This document shows positions 48,082 to 59,904 of a stretch of DNA of 64,000 nt, one piece after another. How positions within the stretch are numbered: position 1 is the first letter of the stretch; the number at the start of each line of letters is the position of its first letter. The DNA is from Adiantum capillus-veneris (lineage: Eukaryota > Streptophyta > Polypodiopsida > Polypodiales > Pteridaceae): contig CM043968.1 of the NCBI GenBank assembly GCA_014529385.2, forward strand, positions 6,179,501-6,243,500. Direction: 5' to 3'. The notes under the pieces are model-generated. The model did not search any database and was not told where the DNA came from. It was given only the letters and a program-made list of their open reading frames with translations. The position numbers and the translations under genes were made by a program.

Positions 48082-49168
48082 TGTAATGGAATATGGCTAT
48101 AACATTGATTGTAGCAGAAATAAAATAACAATAGTGAGAATGTCCTTTAAGAGGATTCTTAGAAGAGTAATTGATTGAAGGTAGAAAAATGAACATTAGA
48201 CCTAATTAGCTTGGCATGAACAATACTTGTAAGAGAGAGAGAGAGATAGAGAAATTTGACAACATTTGAGGACCGGATTTACTTGGAGCCGATCCTCCCT
48301 CCAAAAGGCTTTTGTATTATGAATTCTTCCATGTAGAGAGACTTGGTACAATACAAGATTGATGTTCATTGAGATCTTGTTGGTGCAATGAAGATGGAAG
48401 GCTTCATGCACCAAGATTATGCCCTTACTATCTTACCAAAGCATTAACTTATCCCCGGCCTCAGTCCCAAGACCTCAAATACCTTCGAAGGTGGAGAGAG
48501 CTAGCAGGGAATGAGGGTAGGGAAGAGGAAGAAGAAGTAACATATGAGAAAGAAATAGTGTCCTCTCATACCATTACTGTAGAGTAAGCATAGCATAGCA
48601 TAGTAATGGAGATGAAGAAGATGGCTCGCATAGCATTGAAGTAGGGCTCTTGGTTGCATTTGCATTCCATAGCCAAGAGTGTTGGTGTAGGCTCTCAACT
48701 TCTCAAGCTTGGAGAAGGAGGATGGAGTTCTTTCACAACACACCATGAGAATGAGAGTGTGTGTATGTGTGAGAGAGAGGGTATATGGTCAAACTACCCC
48801 CCTCCTTGCTTGGGTTGACCCCCTCTTCTAGCTCTAGCTTGCAAATAATTGGACCTCCTCAAGCCTGGCCAATCACAAGCTTTGTGCATTTCAAGTAACA
48901 TGGGTAGTCTTTGGACAAGTGTCCTCCTTACCCCTTTGAGAGAGAGGACTTGATAATACCTAGATAATTGTTTAATTAAACTAAATGCTCATTGGACCTC
49001 TCTCAAGGCCATCCAATAGGCTTTAGGCACACTATGTGCGCAACCTAGCTAGGAGCTTGACATGTGCCCCACATGCCCTCTTTGAGGGAGGGGTGTCCCT
49101 TGGGTGAGGGGAAGGTCATTCTCTCTCTCATCCCCTACTTACATGGATCGCCTCCTCCTTTGTAAGCA
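48082..49168 (-). mobile_element. LTR-D: diverged copy of the LTR-A/B/C family
   Basis: Starts TGTAAT at 48082 and follows LTR-A in order: GCATGAACAATACTT, the GAGGACCGGATTTACTTGGAGCC block (48269), CCTCAGTCCCAAGACCTCA, GAGAGCTAGCAGGG, and the GTTGGTGTAGG block (48679). It then shortens and lacks the outer GGATCC part. No primer site of the initiator type adjoins it, so it is a partial or solo copy of a sister family. Confidence 0.7.
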
Positions 49169-49184
49169 TGCTTTGATTTCAAGC

Positions 49185-49355
49185 CCGTCAAGCATCTTGG
49201 CCCCCAAGTACCTTAAGCACCTTAATCATCAAGCATGACAAGCACCTCAAGCACCTTAGTCAGCAAGCACGACAAGCACCTTAGTCAGCAAGCACGACAA
49301 GAACCTCAAGCACCTTAGTCAGCAAGAACAACAAGCATCTCAAGCACCTTAGTCA
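49185..49355 (+). repeat. Tandem array of CAAGCA(C/T)-CACCTTAGTCAG units
   Basis: About five or six imperfect copies of a unit near 25 to 30 bases (AGCACGACAAGCACCTTAGTCAGCA and shorter or longer variants), abutting the end of LTR-D. Confidence 0.85.
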
Positions 49356-50899
49356 ACTTGTATAGAGTGCTCCCCTTGAGTTTGAGGTCAAACGGATCAA
49401 TATTTTGCATTGAGGTACAAAATGTCGATTTGCGGTGAAGATATGGTCGGTTTTGGTCTATCCAGATGATTTGGGCTCTTATGCACCCCCACTTTTCCAT
49501 AGTTCCCCAATACGATGGCATCAACACATGTGTCAAGTTTGGTCCAGAACTGGGCTCTTCATCTTCGGTACGTCGAAGATACTAGGTCAACTATTTTGGA
49601 TTTTTTTGCACTTGTGAGCTCACCAATGTGTTCTCCACTAGTGATGAGCCTATGGTTCAAGTTTGGTGTGATTTGGATGTCTGGTGTGACCGGTCTATTC
49701 GTCTTTGTTACCAAAAGTTCCTAAATTTCCTTGTGTTGCTGTGCTCCCTACAACCCTTGTGGTCGATAAAGTGATAATCAAAATTCTTCTTGGTATAGTT
49801 AGCAACTTACCCCTCATGACCGGAGCAAGTAAGGGCTGGCAGACATTGCGTAGAAGTGCGTAGAAGGTCGTCAAAATCCACTAGCTAGAGCTCTCTCTCA
49901 AAGGACTAGAATAGAAATGAGAGGAAAAATGGCCTAAAGGACTATACATACCTGGAATTTCCTGTTACCCCCCATCTTATACCTACCGATTGAGCATAGT
50001 AGGCTTCACAATGTACTCTTGGATCGAAATTTTTTGAAAACCGATATCCATGGACGTTTCTGTCGCAATTTGTCCTAGCTGGTTAGTGAGTCGAAGTGGC
50101 CGCCGAGCTTTTTGATCGGAATTACCCCAAAAAAAAATAGCCTTTCCATTGAGCTTCAAGATTTGGCGTTTGAAGTCAAAATCCAATCATGACATTTTTG
50201 CTTATTTAATTATTTATTTTGGCTTTTATTGGCTTTTATTGACAAAAGTTGAAGAAAATTAACCAAACCACTCAGAAAAATTCCATTCTATACTCAAAAA
50301 TACTAAAGCACTTCTAATGTTATTATTTGGCCATTTTTTGTGGATTGCTCCATTTTTATCATGATTTTGGACTGAAAACTCATAATATAAGTAAAAATTA
50401 CACTATGTTTTTTGGCTTTTTGACATGTTTGTACAATATATACACACACCTAGGGGTTATCATATTATGTTCCCCATTCTTTGAGTTATTAGGGCATCTC
50501 ATCTAATTTTTTTTTAAAAAAAAGCACGTTAACACACAATTACTTCAAAACATTGCCCTTTTTCTCTTCTATATTCATACGCTTGGGTCCACATTTAGAA
50601 TGTCTCTCCCCCCTCCTTTTGCTCAAGTCCTCTAGGACGACAGAGTACCATCTGGGTTATGCGTTGCATGGGCTATAAAGTCGTCTCTATGCATGGACAT
50701 GATTGACCCTATCATGCTATTGATGTCAATGCATGTGAACACACTATGTGGTGCAAGATGTGGGTCTTGAGTATTGCACTCAAGGGTTTTTGATGGTGAG
50801 GTATCCTCTATTGGAACTCTCTTAAAAAGTAAATCTTGTAGCAATTGAGCTCGTTCTTTGATTGTATGTATGCATTGTCCATTGCATGATGACTAAAAT
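49356..50899. other. No gene recognised
   Basis: AT-rich. Reverse frame 50186-49983 (67 codons) and forward frame 49515-49724 have no motif I know. Near 50500-50640 the reverse strand may still belong to the tail of the downstream gypsy relic. Confidence 0.4.
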
Positions 50900-51660
50900 C
50901 CGTGGTCACCATTGTGGATGATGGTTTAATTTTTGGTACCCATTTGTACTTGGTTGTTGCTGGCTTTGCCTTGACAACCATTTCATAACATTCTCTTGTC
51001 GTGATTTATGGTTTGTGCTTAGGTTTCCAAACCCACTTTGTTGTTTGTAATGGCGGTTTCCTTTGTTGAGATAGGTAGGATCGATGCACTGCAGGCTTGT
51101 TGGCGGTGTGGAGCAGCTTTTTAGGCACCCATTTTTGTTGAGGTCTGTTGATGAGCTGATTTTTAGGTATCCAAATTATCATGGTTCCTTGCATGTTATG
51201 ATTGTAAGAAGAAATCTTCGACGAAGCGACAATTGTTATTGTGTCCGACGACTCTTGCTTCGTTGACTAGAAATCACTGAGAGATTCTTTCCATTCTTCC
51301 TTGTTGTATGCAAATGGTACCTTTAGCTGTCCTCCTTTAAGTGTAAGCTCCATAATTTTGGCATCCCAATATTGGATTTCTTTCTATGTTTGCATCCATG
51401 GAGCTCCCAAGATTAAGTCTTCATTGATGTGCTCATTTACTATACATATGAAAGTATGTGGGCAAGAGAATCCATGAACCATGATATTCAAGTTGATTTT
51501 CCCTAAAGTTGGAGTGACTTTTTTGTTGCATCCTTTGACAGCGACTTGAATACTCAAGTGGTTAAGTAGTTGCTTTGCGATAAGTAGAATAGCTGATTGA
51601 ATTGACTTTGGCACCTGTATTTGCTAAAGGATTTAACCATATAGTCCTCTTTCAGATGCA
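50900..51660 (-). pseudogene. Retropepsin-like domain and Lys-Trp-Val-Pro-Lys tail, after the gypsy integrase
   Basis: Read right to left: NTGAKVNSIS (about 51630-51600), where a retropepsin would have D-T-G-A, then a 76-codon frame ending HINEDLILGAPWMQT (51614-51384). The ILGxPW motif closes a retropepsin fold. Downstream, 51194-50940 reads a basic sequence with repeated WVPK words (PQQKWVPKKLL, TKWVWKPKHKP, YKWVPKIKPS), like a nucleic-acid-binding tail. One frameshift separates the two halves of the protease. It sits on the 3' side of the gypsy integrase (51.9-53.4 kb), where no protease belongs. It may be a separate adjoining element fragment or an unusual polyprotein order. Confidence 0.5.
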
Positions 51661-53360
51661 CTGTGATTTGCTTATCAAGACCATCCAGCTATTCATCATC
51701 AATTTCAACTTCATTATCTATTAGGAGTTGAATCTGAAGGGTATTGAGAGGTACAGCTTGAGGAATAGGTTGCCTTGCCGCCACTCGAATGTGCGCTTCC
51801 TCCTGGGCTTCCACAATCACCTGATGTCGTTAAAGCTTTCTTTCCTTTGCTGCATGCATTATTTGCAAAAGATCATTAGTCAAGGGTAGATGGTATTTGC
51901 GGATTCAACATCCACTAATCCAATTTTCCATGATTTCTATATCTAAGGTAGCTAGTTTGACGGCACCACTCGGTGAAACATCTTCAATGACAAAAGGACC
52001 ATGCCCTTTTTTCTTGAACTTGGGTATATGTTGTTTCAAGGAGTACACTAGAGCCAAATCCCTTGCTTTGAAAACGTTAGTTAGCAAATGTGAGTCAAAA
52101 AACTATTCTTGTTTTTGTGCATATATGTGTGCAATGGTTGCTAATTGTTGTTCATCTAGTCTTTCTAAGTCCTCGAGTCATTCTGACAGCTCATGCCCTT
52201 TCCATTCTAGCTTGTGTGCAACTCTGAGAATGGGTAATAAGAATTCCATTGGCAGTATTGCATCCAGGCCATAGACCAAGTTAAAAGGACTCGTGCTTAA
52301 TGTTGTTCTGAATGAAACTCAATACACCCACAAGGCTGAATGAAGATGCATCTCCGAGCCAGTTCTACCTGAACTAACAATTTTAGTTAGTACAGAGCTT
52401 AGGATTTTATTTGTATGTTCCGCTTGACCATTTTCTTGAGGATGATAGGGTGCAAATTTGTTATGGATTACCATGAACTTGTCTAATAAGTGTCAATCAC
52501 CTCATTGAGGAAATGCAATCCGCAATCACTTACAAGCTCAATATGAAGTCGGTATGTAGTAAATATGCATTCGTACAGGAACACGACAGTTGTTTGATCA
52601 TCGTTCTTCCTAGTGGCTCGTGCTTCGTCCCATTTGGTTAAGTGATATGTGGCCACAATAATATATTGCACGTGAGTTTTTTATTGTAGTGGTTGTATCA
52701 GGCCCACAAAATCTATACCCCACAAAGAAAATGCGCATGCTCCCATCATAGGTTGCAGTGGCATACTTTCAATTTGTGTTGGGATCTTTGCTCATTGACA
52801 TGAATTGCATCATTGAAAAAATTCTTTGGCATCGGCAAACAATGTTGGCCACTAGATGCCTGCCATTCGTATAGCCTTGGTGATGGTTTCATGAGAGAAG
52901 TCACCCCCTGCTAGACCTGCATGCGCTTGCTCCAAAATAGGAAGATATTCCTCTTCATTGGCAACAATCAAATCTATTTGTCTTTCCCTCATTGACAAAG
53001 GTGATTCCCAATCATTGCATAGTTGGCTGCTTTAGTCTCTATTGTCCTTCGTCTCCGTTTACTCATATCTTTTGAGTATATTCTTTTAGTCATATACTCT
53101 ACCAGGTATCTACTCCACTGTGCTGTCAATAAAATCTCAAATAATGTGTGGCATGGGGTATGGTGGCTCTTTCTTTACACTGAGAGAAATCGTTCGCATA
53201 ATGATAAACATCTCTCTTCATGGTAGGCAAGTAAACTCCCAACCAAGTCAATCTAAGTAAAGTTTGATCTTCTGCAAAATGCAAACCTACTATTGTGATA
53301 TCAGCTTGACTCAAGTAGGCATCTTTATCCTTAGGATCAATGCACAAAAGAAGGATCCCA
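51661..53360 (-). pseudogene. Gypsy-3 integrase and C-terminal region
   Basis: Reverse strand. The zinc-binding part is at about 53360-53130 (LYCKNKDGILLLCID... then CKERATIPHA). The core is at 52671-52483 (QYIIVATYHLTKWDEA, where the usual D in ATDYLTKW is Y, then ELVSDCGLHFLNEV with the second aspartate). The tail at 52087-51905 (HIPKFKKKGHGPFVIEDVSP) has the GPF motif. Polar, decayed sequence continues to about 51700. Stops and frame changes separate all parts, so the enzyme is dead. Confidence 0.85.
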
Positions 53361-55602
53361 TCCTTATTTTTGCAATACAACCTTCCAGCCAACAATTGAT
53401 ATAGGATTGATTGCTCTATCAATCGTGGTGTAATAGGGATTGGTATTTGGAAATTTTCTTGTGCTATGGTCAGTAAGGAAACAAGATCTTCCAACCATCT
53501 TGGAACGATTTCCACAGAGCACATTTGGTAAATCACCATTTATCCCTTTGGGTGCTTCTCTTGTGGCGAGTCTTGATAGATGATCCGCTCTTTGTTGCGT
53601 GGTGCCCTTTTTGACTACCACTGTGAAGTCAAATTCAAGGAAGACGATGAACCATCTCACCATCCTTCCTGTGTTGCACAGTTTGTTTATCAAATAGAGT
53701 AAGGCTTGATGGTCTACAAACAAAACAAACTTGCTAGCTAACAAGTAGTGTCAATTTTTTTTGACTGAGTGCACCATACCAAGACCTTCTCTTTCGGGGG
53801 TTATGTAGCTCTTTTTTTCTAGGTTTAATTATCAACTAGCATAGGAGATAGGAAAATCCATGGTTCCCTCTCTTGACTGAGCTAAGATGCAACCAATAGC
53901 AAAACTTGAAGCATCCACATGCACATGGAACACTTGGCTAGTCTGGAGCTTTTAGCATTGGTGCGATGGTGAAAGCTTGCTTAAGCTTCTGAAATGATTC
54001 CTCACACTCGTTTGTCCATTCAAAATGAGTGTGTTAGAAGATGGACACACCCTACGGGAAATGACTGCTCGGTAGATTATTATTTTTTGTAATTATTCAT
54101 TTATTGAGAAAACCCGACATTTTACCTTTGTAAATATTGGGGCTTATAGAAGTTTTCAGATTGTATCCGAGTTTTGACATTTAGATTGAGTAGATGGTTA
54201 AATTGGAACATTAGGGTTTGAGAATTGTAAGGTATTTATACCACTTTTTGACCTTAATGAGAAACCTTTTGTCATTTTAAAAAGTTTGAAGTCTGTGAGT
54301 GAGCGTACTGTGTACGAGAGAGAGTGAGAGCTTCATCTTGACGCTACGCGTGCAATGATGGTCGAAATTGAGTGTGGAGAAGTGAAGCGTGTTGCCCCCA
54401 ACGAGAGCTACGCGCCAATACCTACATTGTGCGCGTATGGTCCGGTTTTGCGAGCTCCATCTACGAGCTCCATCTGGTGATTCGGTGAGCATACGTTGTC
54501 CGATTTTGCATTGCAGCATATCCACGTGTTTGCATTGAGTAGAGCTACACATTAGACACTTTAGATTTTGGAAATGACGACCTGTTAATTTTGGCCAGAC
54601 ATCCTAGGTGATTCTGCACCAGGTGTTTTGGGTTGGGGTTTTGGTTCATAGACCTTAGGGAGAGCGACCTATTGGTGTTAGTAGGGACTCCTTCAAGTTC
54701 TGTGGTGTTTCGAGATTGTTTGATGGGTATTCGGCTCTAGAAAGCATTGTACAAAGTTTCTCTTATGCACTCTTGAAGGCTGTAGCTTAGACATTGGGTA
54801 GAGACCTCTGTAGGAATTAGTTAGGAGTTGGTCGAGTGTAGGTTGACACCCTATGCTTGCTTCCACGCGCCTGCGGGTCGAGCTTCGTCCTTAGATGACA
54901 AATCTTGTTAAGTGAGTTCTCGCTGTGTTGACGTCCGTCGCGGCGTATCCGTCCAACAGAGTGATAAGGCTATAAATGGGTTTAGCTATAATTGCATACA
55001 TGTAGATAAATCCATGATCATAACTACAATGTCCCATAAATGCATGAACTTCTTTGATTGATGTTGGGCTAGCCATTTTAGCAATCACCGTCACCTTTTT
55101 CTATGTCTGTGGCTATATCATTTTTTGACACAATATGTCCAAGAATTTTGTCCCGTCTAACCATAAAAATGCATTTTCTAGAATTTAAGCAAATCCCCGA
55201 GTTTACCATTCTTTTTAGGCACCACAAAAATTGGTGATACCCAATCACTGTGTTCTATTTCATATATGAACTTGACCTCCTTGAGTTTCTCGAGCTCTTC
55301 CTTGACCTTTTTGGCAATGTCTCGTTATAGTTATATGGTCTTTGTCTGCTAGGCTTAGCAACATCTCTCATAGGGATAGTGCGTTGCCAAATGGCAGGAT
55401 CCACCCCCTTGAGATCTTTGTAAGACCATGCAAAGACATCCCTATAATCCTTTAATGAACGAATGCGAATCTTCTCTTCTTCTTGCGACAGATCCTTAGC
55501 TATGTATGTGGGTCTTGACTCTTCTCCAGGCTTTGCAAGGTCAATTTGTTTGGCATTCTTGGGCCCTTCGTAAGATTTCCCTAGCTCTTTTGGTTGTCGC
55601 AA
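53361..55602 (-). pseudogene. Gypsy-3 reverse transcriptase and RNase H, split by a solo LTR
   Basis: Reverse strand. RT begins at 55602-55255 (DYRDVFAWSYKDLKG, TIPMRDVAKPSRQRPYNYNE) and continues with SDWVSPIFVVPKKNGK (about 55245-55200). A gap follows: the central finger-palm region with the YxDD box is not found, so about 300 bases are missing or destroyed. The thumb part (IKEVHAFMGHCSY...IAKPIYSLIT) runs to 54964, is broken by the 927-bp insertion at 54032-54958, and resumes with HFEWTNECEESFQKLKQAF at 54026-53960. RNase H follows (FVLFVDHQALLYLINKL and TTQQRADHLSRL, 53744-53560). Many stops are present. Confidence 0.85.
54027..54963 (-). mobile_element. 927-bp solo LTR nested in gypsy-3, 5-bp target duplication
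   Basis: The insert 54032-54958 begins TGTTAGA and ends CCAACA, so its ends are TG...CA with short inverted repeats (TGTT.GA and TC.AACA). It is flanked by GAGTG at 54027-54031 and 54959-54963. Removing it restores the reading frame of the RT thumb (PIYSLIT joined to HFEWTNECEE). No coding domain lies inside, so this is a solo LTR left by recombination between the two LTRs of a later insertion. Confidence 0.92.
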
Positions 55603-57500
55603 GGGTTGCTCAACAATGATCCTTTGATTTTTTTATAATGGGATGGAACATTGATTGCGTCCAATTTGTCACTATCTGACTCCATCTCCATGGTCCAGAC
55701 TTCTTTCAAAGTCCGTTTTAGCTCTTTGTATTTTTCTTTGCGTTCAATTTTTGTCATTGGAGGTTCTTTTCCTTTGGTCTTATCAAGCTTGTGCAGCACT
55801 GGTTTTGTTTTGTTTTGTTGCTTCACATGTTTTGTGTCTGGATATCTTCCCGTTATCTTGTCTTTTATGCAGTCCGTTGCATCTACTTTCATCAAGATTG
55901 AGTTTTGTTTTCCAGCGCAGGTTTTGTTGTTTACTTATTCGTTTCCTGCAATATCTTTGTTGGCGTCTTTAATGTTGGTTTGGAAAATTGAAAAACTTTT
56001 CTTCTCCTCCCCTGAGTAGAAGTTTGGCTCTTATGTGCTCTTTTTTTTGAGTCTGATTCCTACATTGTAATTGTTTCTTCTTCCAACTCGTCCCTAGCAT
56101 CATAGTAGTGATAAAAAAAGACATGTTGCTCCTCGATCATTTCGATAAATACCATCTAGATTGGGACTATATCATAGCCCTCATCATCACAAAAGTGTAT
56201 AGGTGTAGATCCATTAACACACACATCCATTGTGGATAGAATCTGGGTCCACTCAAAAGGTTTAAACAAATGTTCAAGGAATGGTTCAGGTATGCAATCT
56301 GCATCATTCACTTCTCTATCTAAAACGTAGTCTTTCCTTCGTAAATTGCTCAATTTAGAAGCCCCACACATCCAAATTGGAGTGTCTGTGTATCCATGAT
56401 GATAGTTTAGTCTCTGTTGAGGTTTCAAAGTCCAATTCTTATATAGGTGTCCTCAGGACGTCCTTGTAGGAGTGATCTTTCAAGTTCACTCGAGTAATTG
56501 CTCCTACTTGTTTTAGGTAGAGATAATCATTGCCTCAATATTGGATTAATTGTATCTGTCTCATGAACGGCCTTCCCAAGATAATTTCATAGTTAAGTTT
56601 CTTTCCAAAATCTATAATGATAAAAGTGTATTGGTAGAGTTGACTATAACGTTCTCTAGTAAGCCTATCGGTTCCCTTATGTGTCCATCCACCAATTGTA
56701 GTTCCATCCTTGTTTGCCTGATTGCTGGTTTTCCCTAGGCTTCCCATATAGCTTTGGTTGCTATGCAATGCCTGCCCCACTGTTTAAAATAGCCATGGTT
56801 ACATCATTGTATTGTACTAGAAGGGTAGTGTTTCCCTCATTCCCTTCACAATAGTCACCTACTTTGTTCATGGGTAGAGAATTGACAAGTTTATTTTGTA
56901 TCTCGTTGTTTTGCCATTCATTCAAGATACTCCCTTTAATCCCATGTTTTCCATGGTGGCTTGCAAATCTCTGCATATGTATGGTCTTAACTTTACTAGC
57001 TCACCCAATGTGATTGTACACCAAGTTGGAGTTGACATAGTGGATTGAAAATTTGCCACATCCAGAGTTTGTTTTGGCCTAATTAGTTTTGTCGTTTTGC
57101 AGACCATCGATTTCTCTTTGTTCTCACCTAGGTACGAAGGTAGTGTCCGCAAAGTTCTAGCTTTTGTAGAGTCTGAGTGCTCAAATCCCCAATCTCCATA
57201 CAAAGACTATTCATCTTATTTCATGGGTGGTCTATCCAGCCGTACTTCTTCAATTGGAACCAATTTAGAGTCAAACTCCCATCTTTTGCTTCCCTAACTC
57301 GTTTCCACTGGTGGTTTGGCCAATCTTCTTTAACTATGGGCACTCCATCCCATCCATCTTCACAGTCAAGAACTATCAGTTTAGGTGATAGTGTGTCATT
57401 GTTCTCTAAAGTTTCCAACTCTCTCTTCTCTTGAGCTTTTCCTCTAATGGTCGTGATCTCAAGTTTTGCTGGTTTTCCTATGATTTTTAACTGAGGTTTT
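55603..57500 (-). pseudogene. Gypsy-3 protease and linker region
   Basis: Reverse strand. A retropepsin active site reads VTMAILNSGAG (about 56810-56780), where D-S-G-A/T-G is expected: the aspartate is asparagine, so the enzyme would be inactive. A frameshift follows, then FIIIDFGKKLNYEIILGRPF (about 56630-56570), the end of the fold. Upstream, 57500-57220 is a glutamate- and lysine-rich linker. Downstream, 56428-56156 and 55895-55640 are the acidic linker between protease and RT (KELKRTLKEVWTMEMESDSD). Confidence 0.75.
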
Positions 57501-59904
57501 TGTTTTTTCAGCATGGATTGTGTGATCTACACCAAGTTTTTGTATGCTTCTAATTTAGTTGCTTCCATATCAGGTGTTGGATAGTTTTTCCATTTGGTTT
57601 CTAATGTTTGACTAGATTTCAACCCAGCTTGGAAATCTTTCAAGGCTGCATTGATTGGTTTGTAAATTTTATTGACTAATATTGATCCTGCCAATTTTGG
57701 TTCTAGTTCCTTAAAGCCTGATGAAAGAGTCTGCATCTTTTCCTCTACCTCTTTTTGTATCTTTTCTTCAACCCCCTTTCGTAGTTTTTGTCTCTTGAGT
57801 TTGTATCATTGGAGTTTTTGGAGGAGTTGTTGGGTATGTCTGATCAACTTGTAGTTTTTTGTTTATTACCCTTGGCTTGTGCTCTTGTCACTACTTGAAG
57901 TGGAGTTGTAGGTTCCCCATCTGGCGAACTACTTGGCACAACTTGAACTACACTTATGGAGTTTTTTCCCTTTGTTTTCGGGTTCTTAGGGTAGTCTTCA
58001 AAATCTACCCTTGCAACCACAGGCTCCACAATATGCCTCTATAGGTCTCACATTCTTATCTTGTTCATGACAATTATTTTTCCAATGATCATCCACCCCA
58101 CAATTATAGCAATCTCTAGTTTTTGGTTTGGGCATTGGTTTGACCATAGGTGGTTTAGCCCCCTGGTTTGCAATGAAGTAAACCGGTGCTATATCCGTAG
58201 GTGCTTGATACATTGATTCTATAGGGATTGGAGTCGATTGATTATACCACTCTTCTTCTACCCCCATTGCTACCAAACTTGTTTCAGGAGATATGGAGTA
58301 ATGGATACTAGAGCCTATTCATCCACCTATCCCTCATGCAACATATACTTGACTGTTATAGCATTATTCCATGGGAGTGGTGGTTGTTGGCCTAACAATG
58401 GTTGTGGTCTCTCCATATTCATGAGTGACCTTCGCATTGGTGTCACCTTTGGCGGGTATCTATACTTGGGTTGTCCTTGTGGCCTCATTGGCACATACTG
58501 GACATTTCGATCATATTTGGGCTTGTAGTAGCACTTGTTTGTCTCATGATTTGTCTATTTTCCTTCGGTGGAACACCATTTCAACAACCTATTTTGTCCC
58601 ATTGTTGTCCCTGATTAGGTCCCTGTCCCGGGCCTCTCATAGGCATCCTTTGCATGTTGGTCATCATATCGTTCATGCGTTTAAGCATGTCTTCTATAGC
58701 ATTGGCAGGAGCTGCAACAGCTGGTCCTACTTGTGTTGGCACAGTGGATGTAGTTTGCTTGCTCTGTGTATCTTTAGCAATGCTCTCCTCGCTGAAGATC
58801 TCACAACTATCACTCAAGTCAATCGCATCCAAACTGCATGCTTCCCATGTCATGTGTTTTTTGCTATAAAAAATAGTATGCAAGTCTTTGTTTAATAGTC
58901 CCTCTAAAAACAATGAGGCAAGTCTTTCCTCGGTTGGGATTTCCAACACTGAACATCTATCTATATATTTTCTCATCCGACTCACACTATCTCTGATAGT
59001 TTCTCCTTGTTTTTGTTTGAAACTATAGATTTGTGCCACGGTACTATGCTTGATTTCCATTTTTGAGCAAGCAACAACAAATCTCATTGCCAAATTTGGT
59101 AAATTGGATATTGGTCTAGGAGATATGGTTTGAAACCAAGATAAATCTTTGCCCTCTAAGGTCATTCCAAACCCCTCAAAGTGTGTATGGAAGTTGATTA
59201 TGCGCTCAGCTCTCAAAACCTGTCCAAAGCTTGCTAAATGATCATATGGATCCCCTGCCTCGCTGTATTTTTTGACCCATTTTTGGAAGTTTGCTAGTCT
59301 AACTCTACAGTTATGTTCAACACCCGCTCTCGCTCTTCTAGCCGGTATTTCTCCCATTAAACCTTCAAAACAGCTGTTTGGTAGATGTGACTCATGTGGA
59401 CCTCTCCTTGTCCAAGTGTCACCTATTATTTCCCTATTATAGGTGGTTTCTACATTTCCACTCTTGCTCCCATCATCGAGGTGGTTGTCCTTGGTTGTGC
59501 TTCCTCTTTGATTGAACATGCTATCATAGGCTCTATCATTTGGGCCTACATTCTGTTCAGTTTCATGTAACGTTCATGTAATCACTTCTCGGATCGGATG
59601 TCCTTGGTATTTGGTCCACTCAATCTCCTTCAGAGTCATCATAAAAAAATCATTGTTATAACAATTTCAAAAGAAATCGATCGGTAGTTCTGATAAGCCC
59701 TTCTCCTTGATCTCCTAATTGAGTTGAAAAAGAAGACATCTTGGAGCTTGAGTCAAAATAAGTGTCTGGCACTTCTTCTGCAATAGTTTCTAATGGTCTC
59801 CCTTGGTTTACACTCTCTTCTGTGGACGCTCTGCTCCTATTTTCTTCTAAGGTACCCAAGTTTTCCAAAAATCTACCAGATCTTAAGTTCATATATGGGC
59901 TCAC
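57501..59904 (-). pseudogene. Gypsy-3 gag: matrix, capsid and zinc knuckle
   Basis: Reverse strand. An ATG at 59904 begins MSPYMNLRSGRFLENLGTLE, and the frame shifts near 59656. A 312-codon frame, 59519-58581, holds the Retrotrans_gag capsid (DPYDHLASFGQVLRAERI, GKDLSWFQTI, TVAQIYSFKQKQGETIRDSV, ERLASLFLEGL), then a Pro/Gln/Met-rich linker. The CCHC knuckle CYNCGVDDHWKNNC is at 58111-58070, after another frame change. The tail includes GEPTTPLQVVTRAQAKGNKQK (about 57915-57850). The order and motifs fit a non-chromodomain, Tat-like gypsy lineage, different from the 11.9-14.0 kb element. The lineage is inferred from remembered consensus phrases only. Confidence 0.85.

Noticed and set aside
49185-49355. 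CRISPR-like array
   Set aside because: Units are contiguous imperfect tandem repeats with no unique spacers, and the sequence is eukaryotic.
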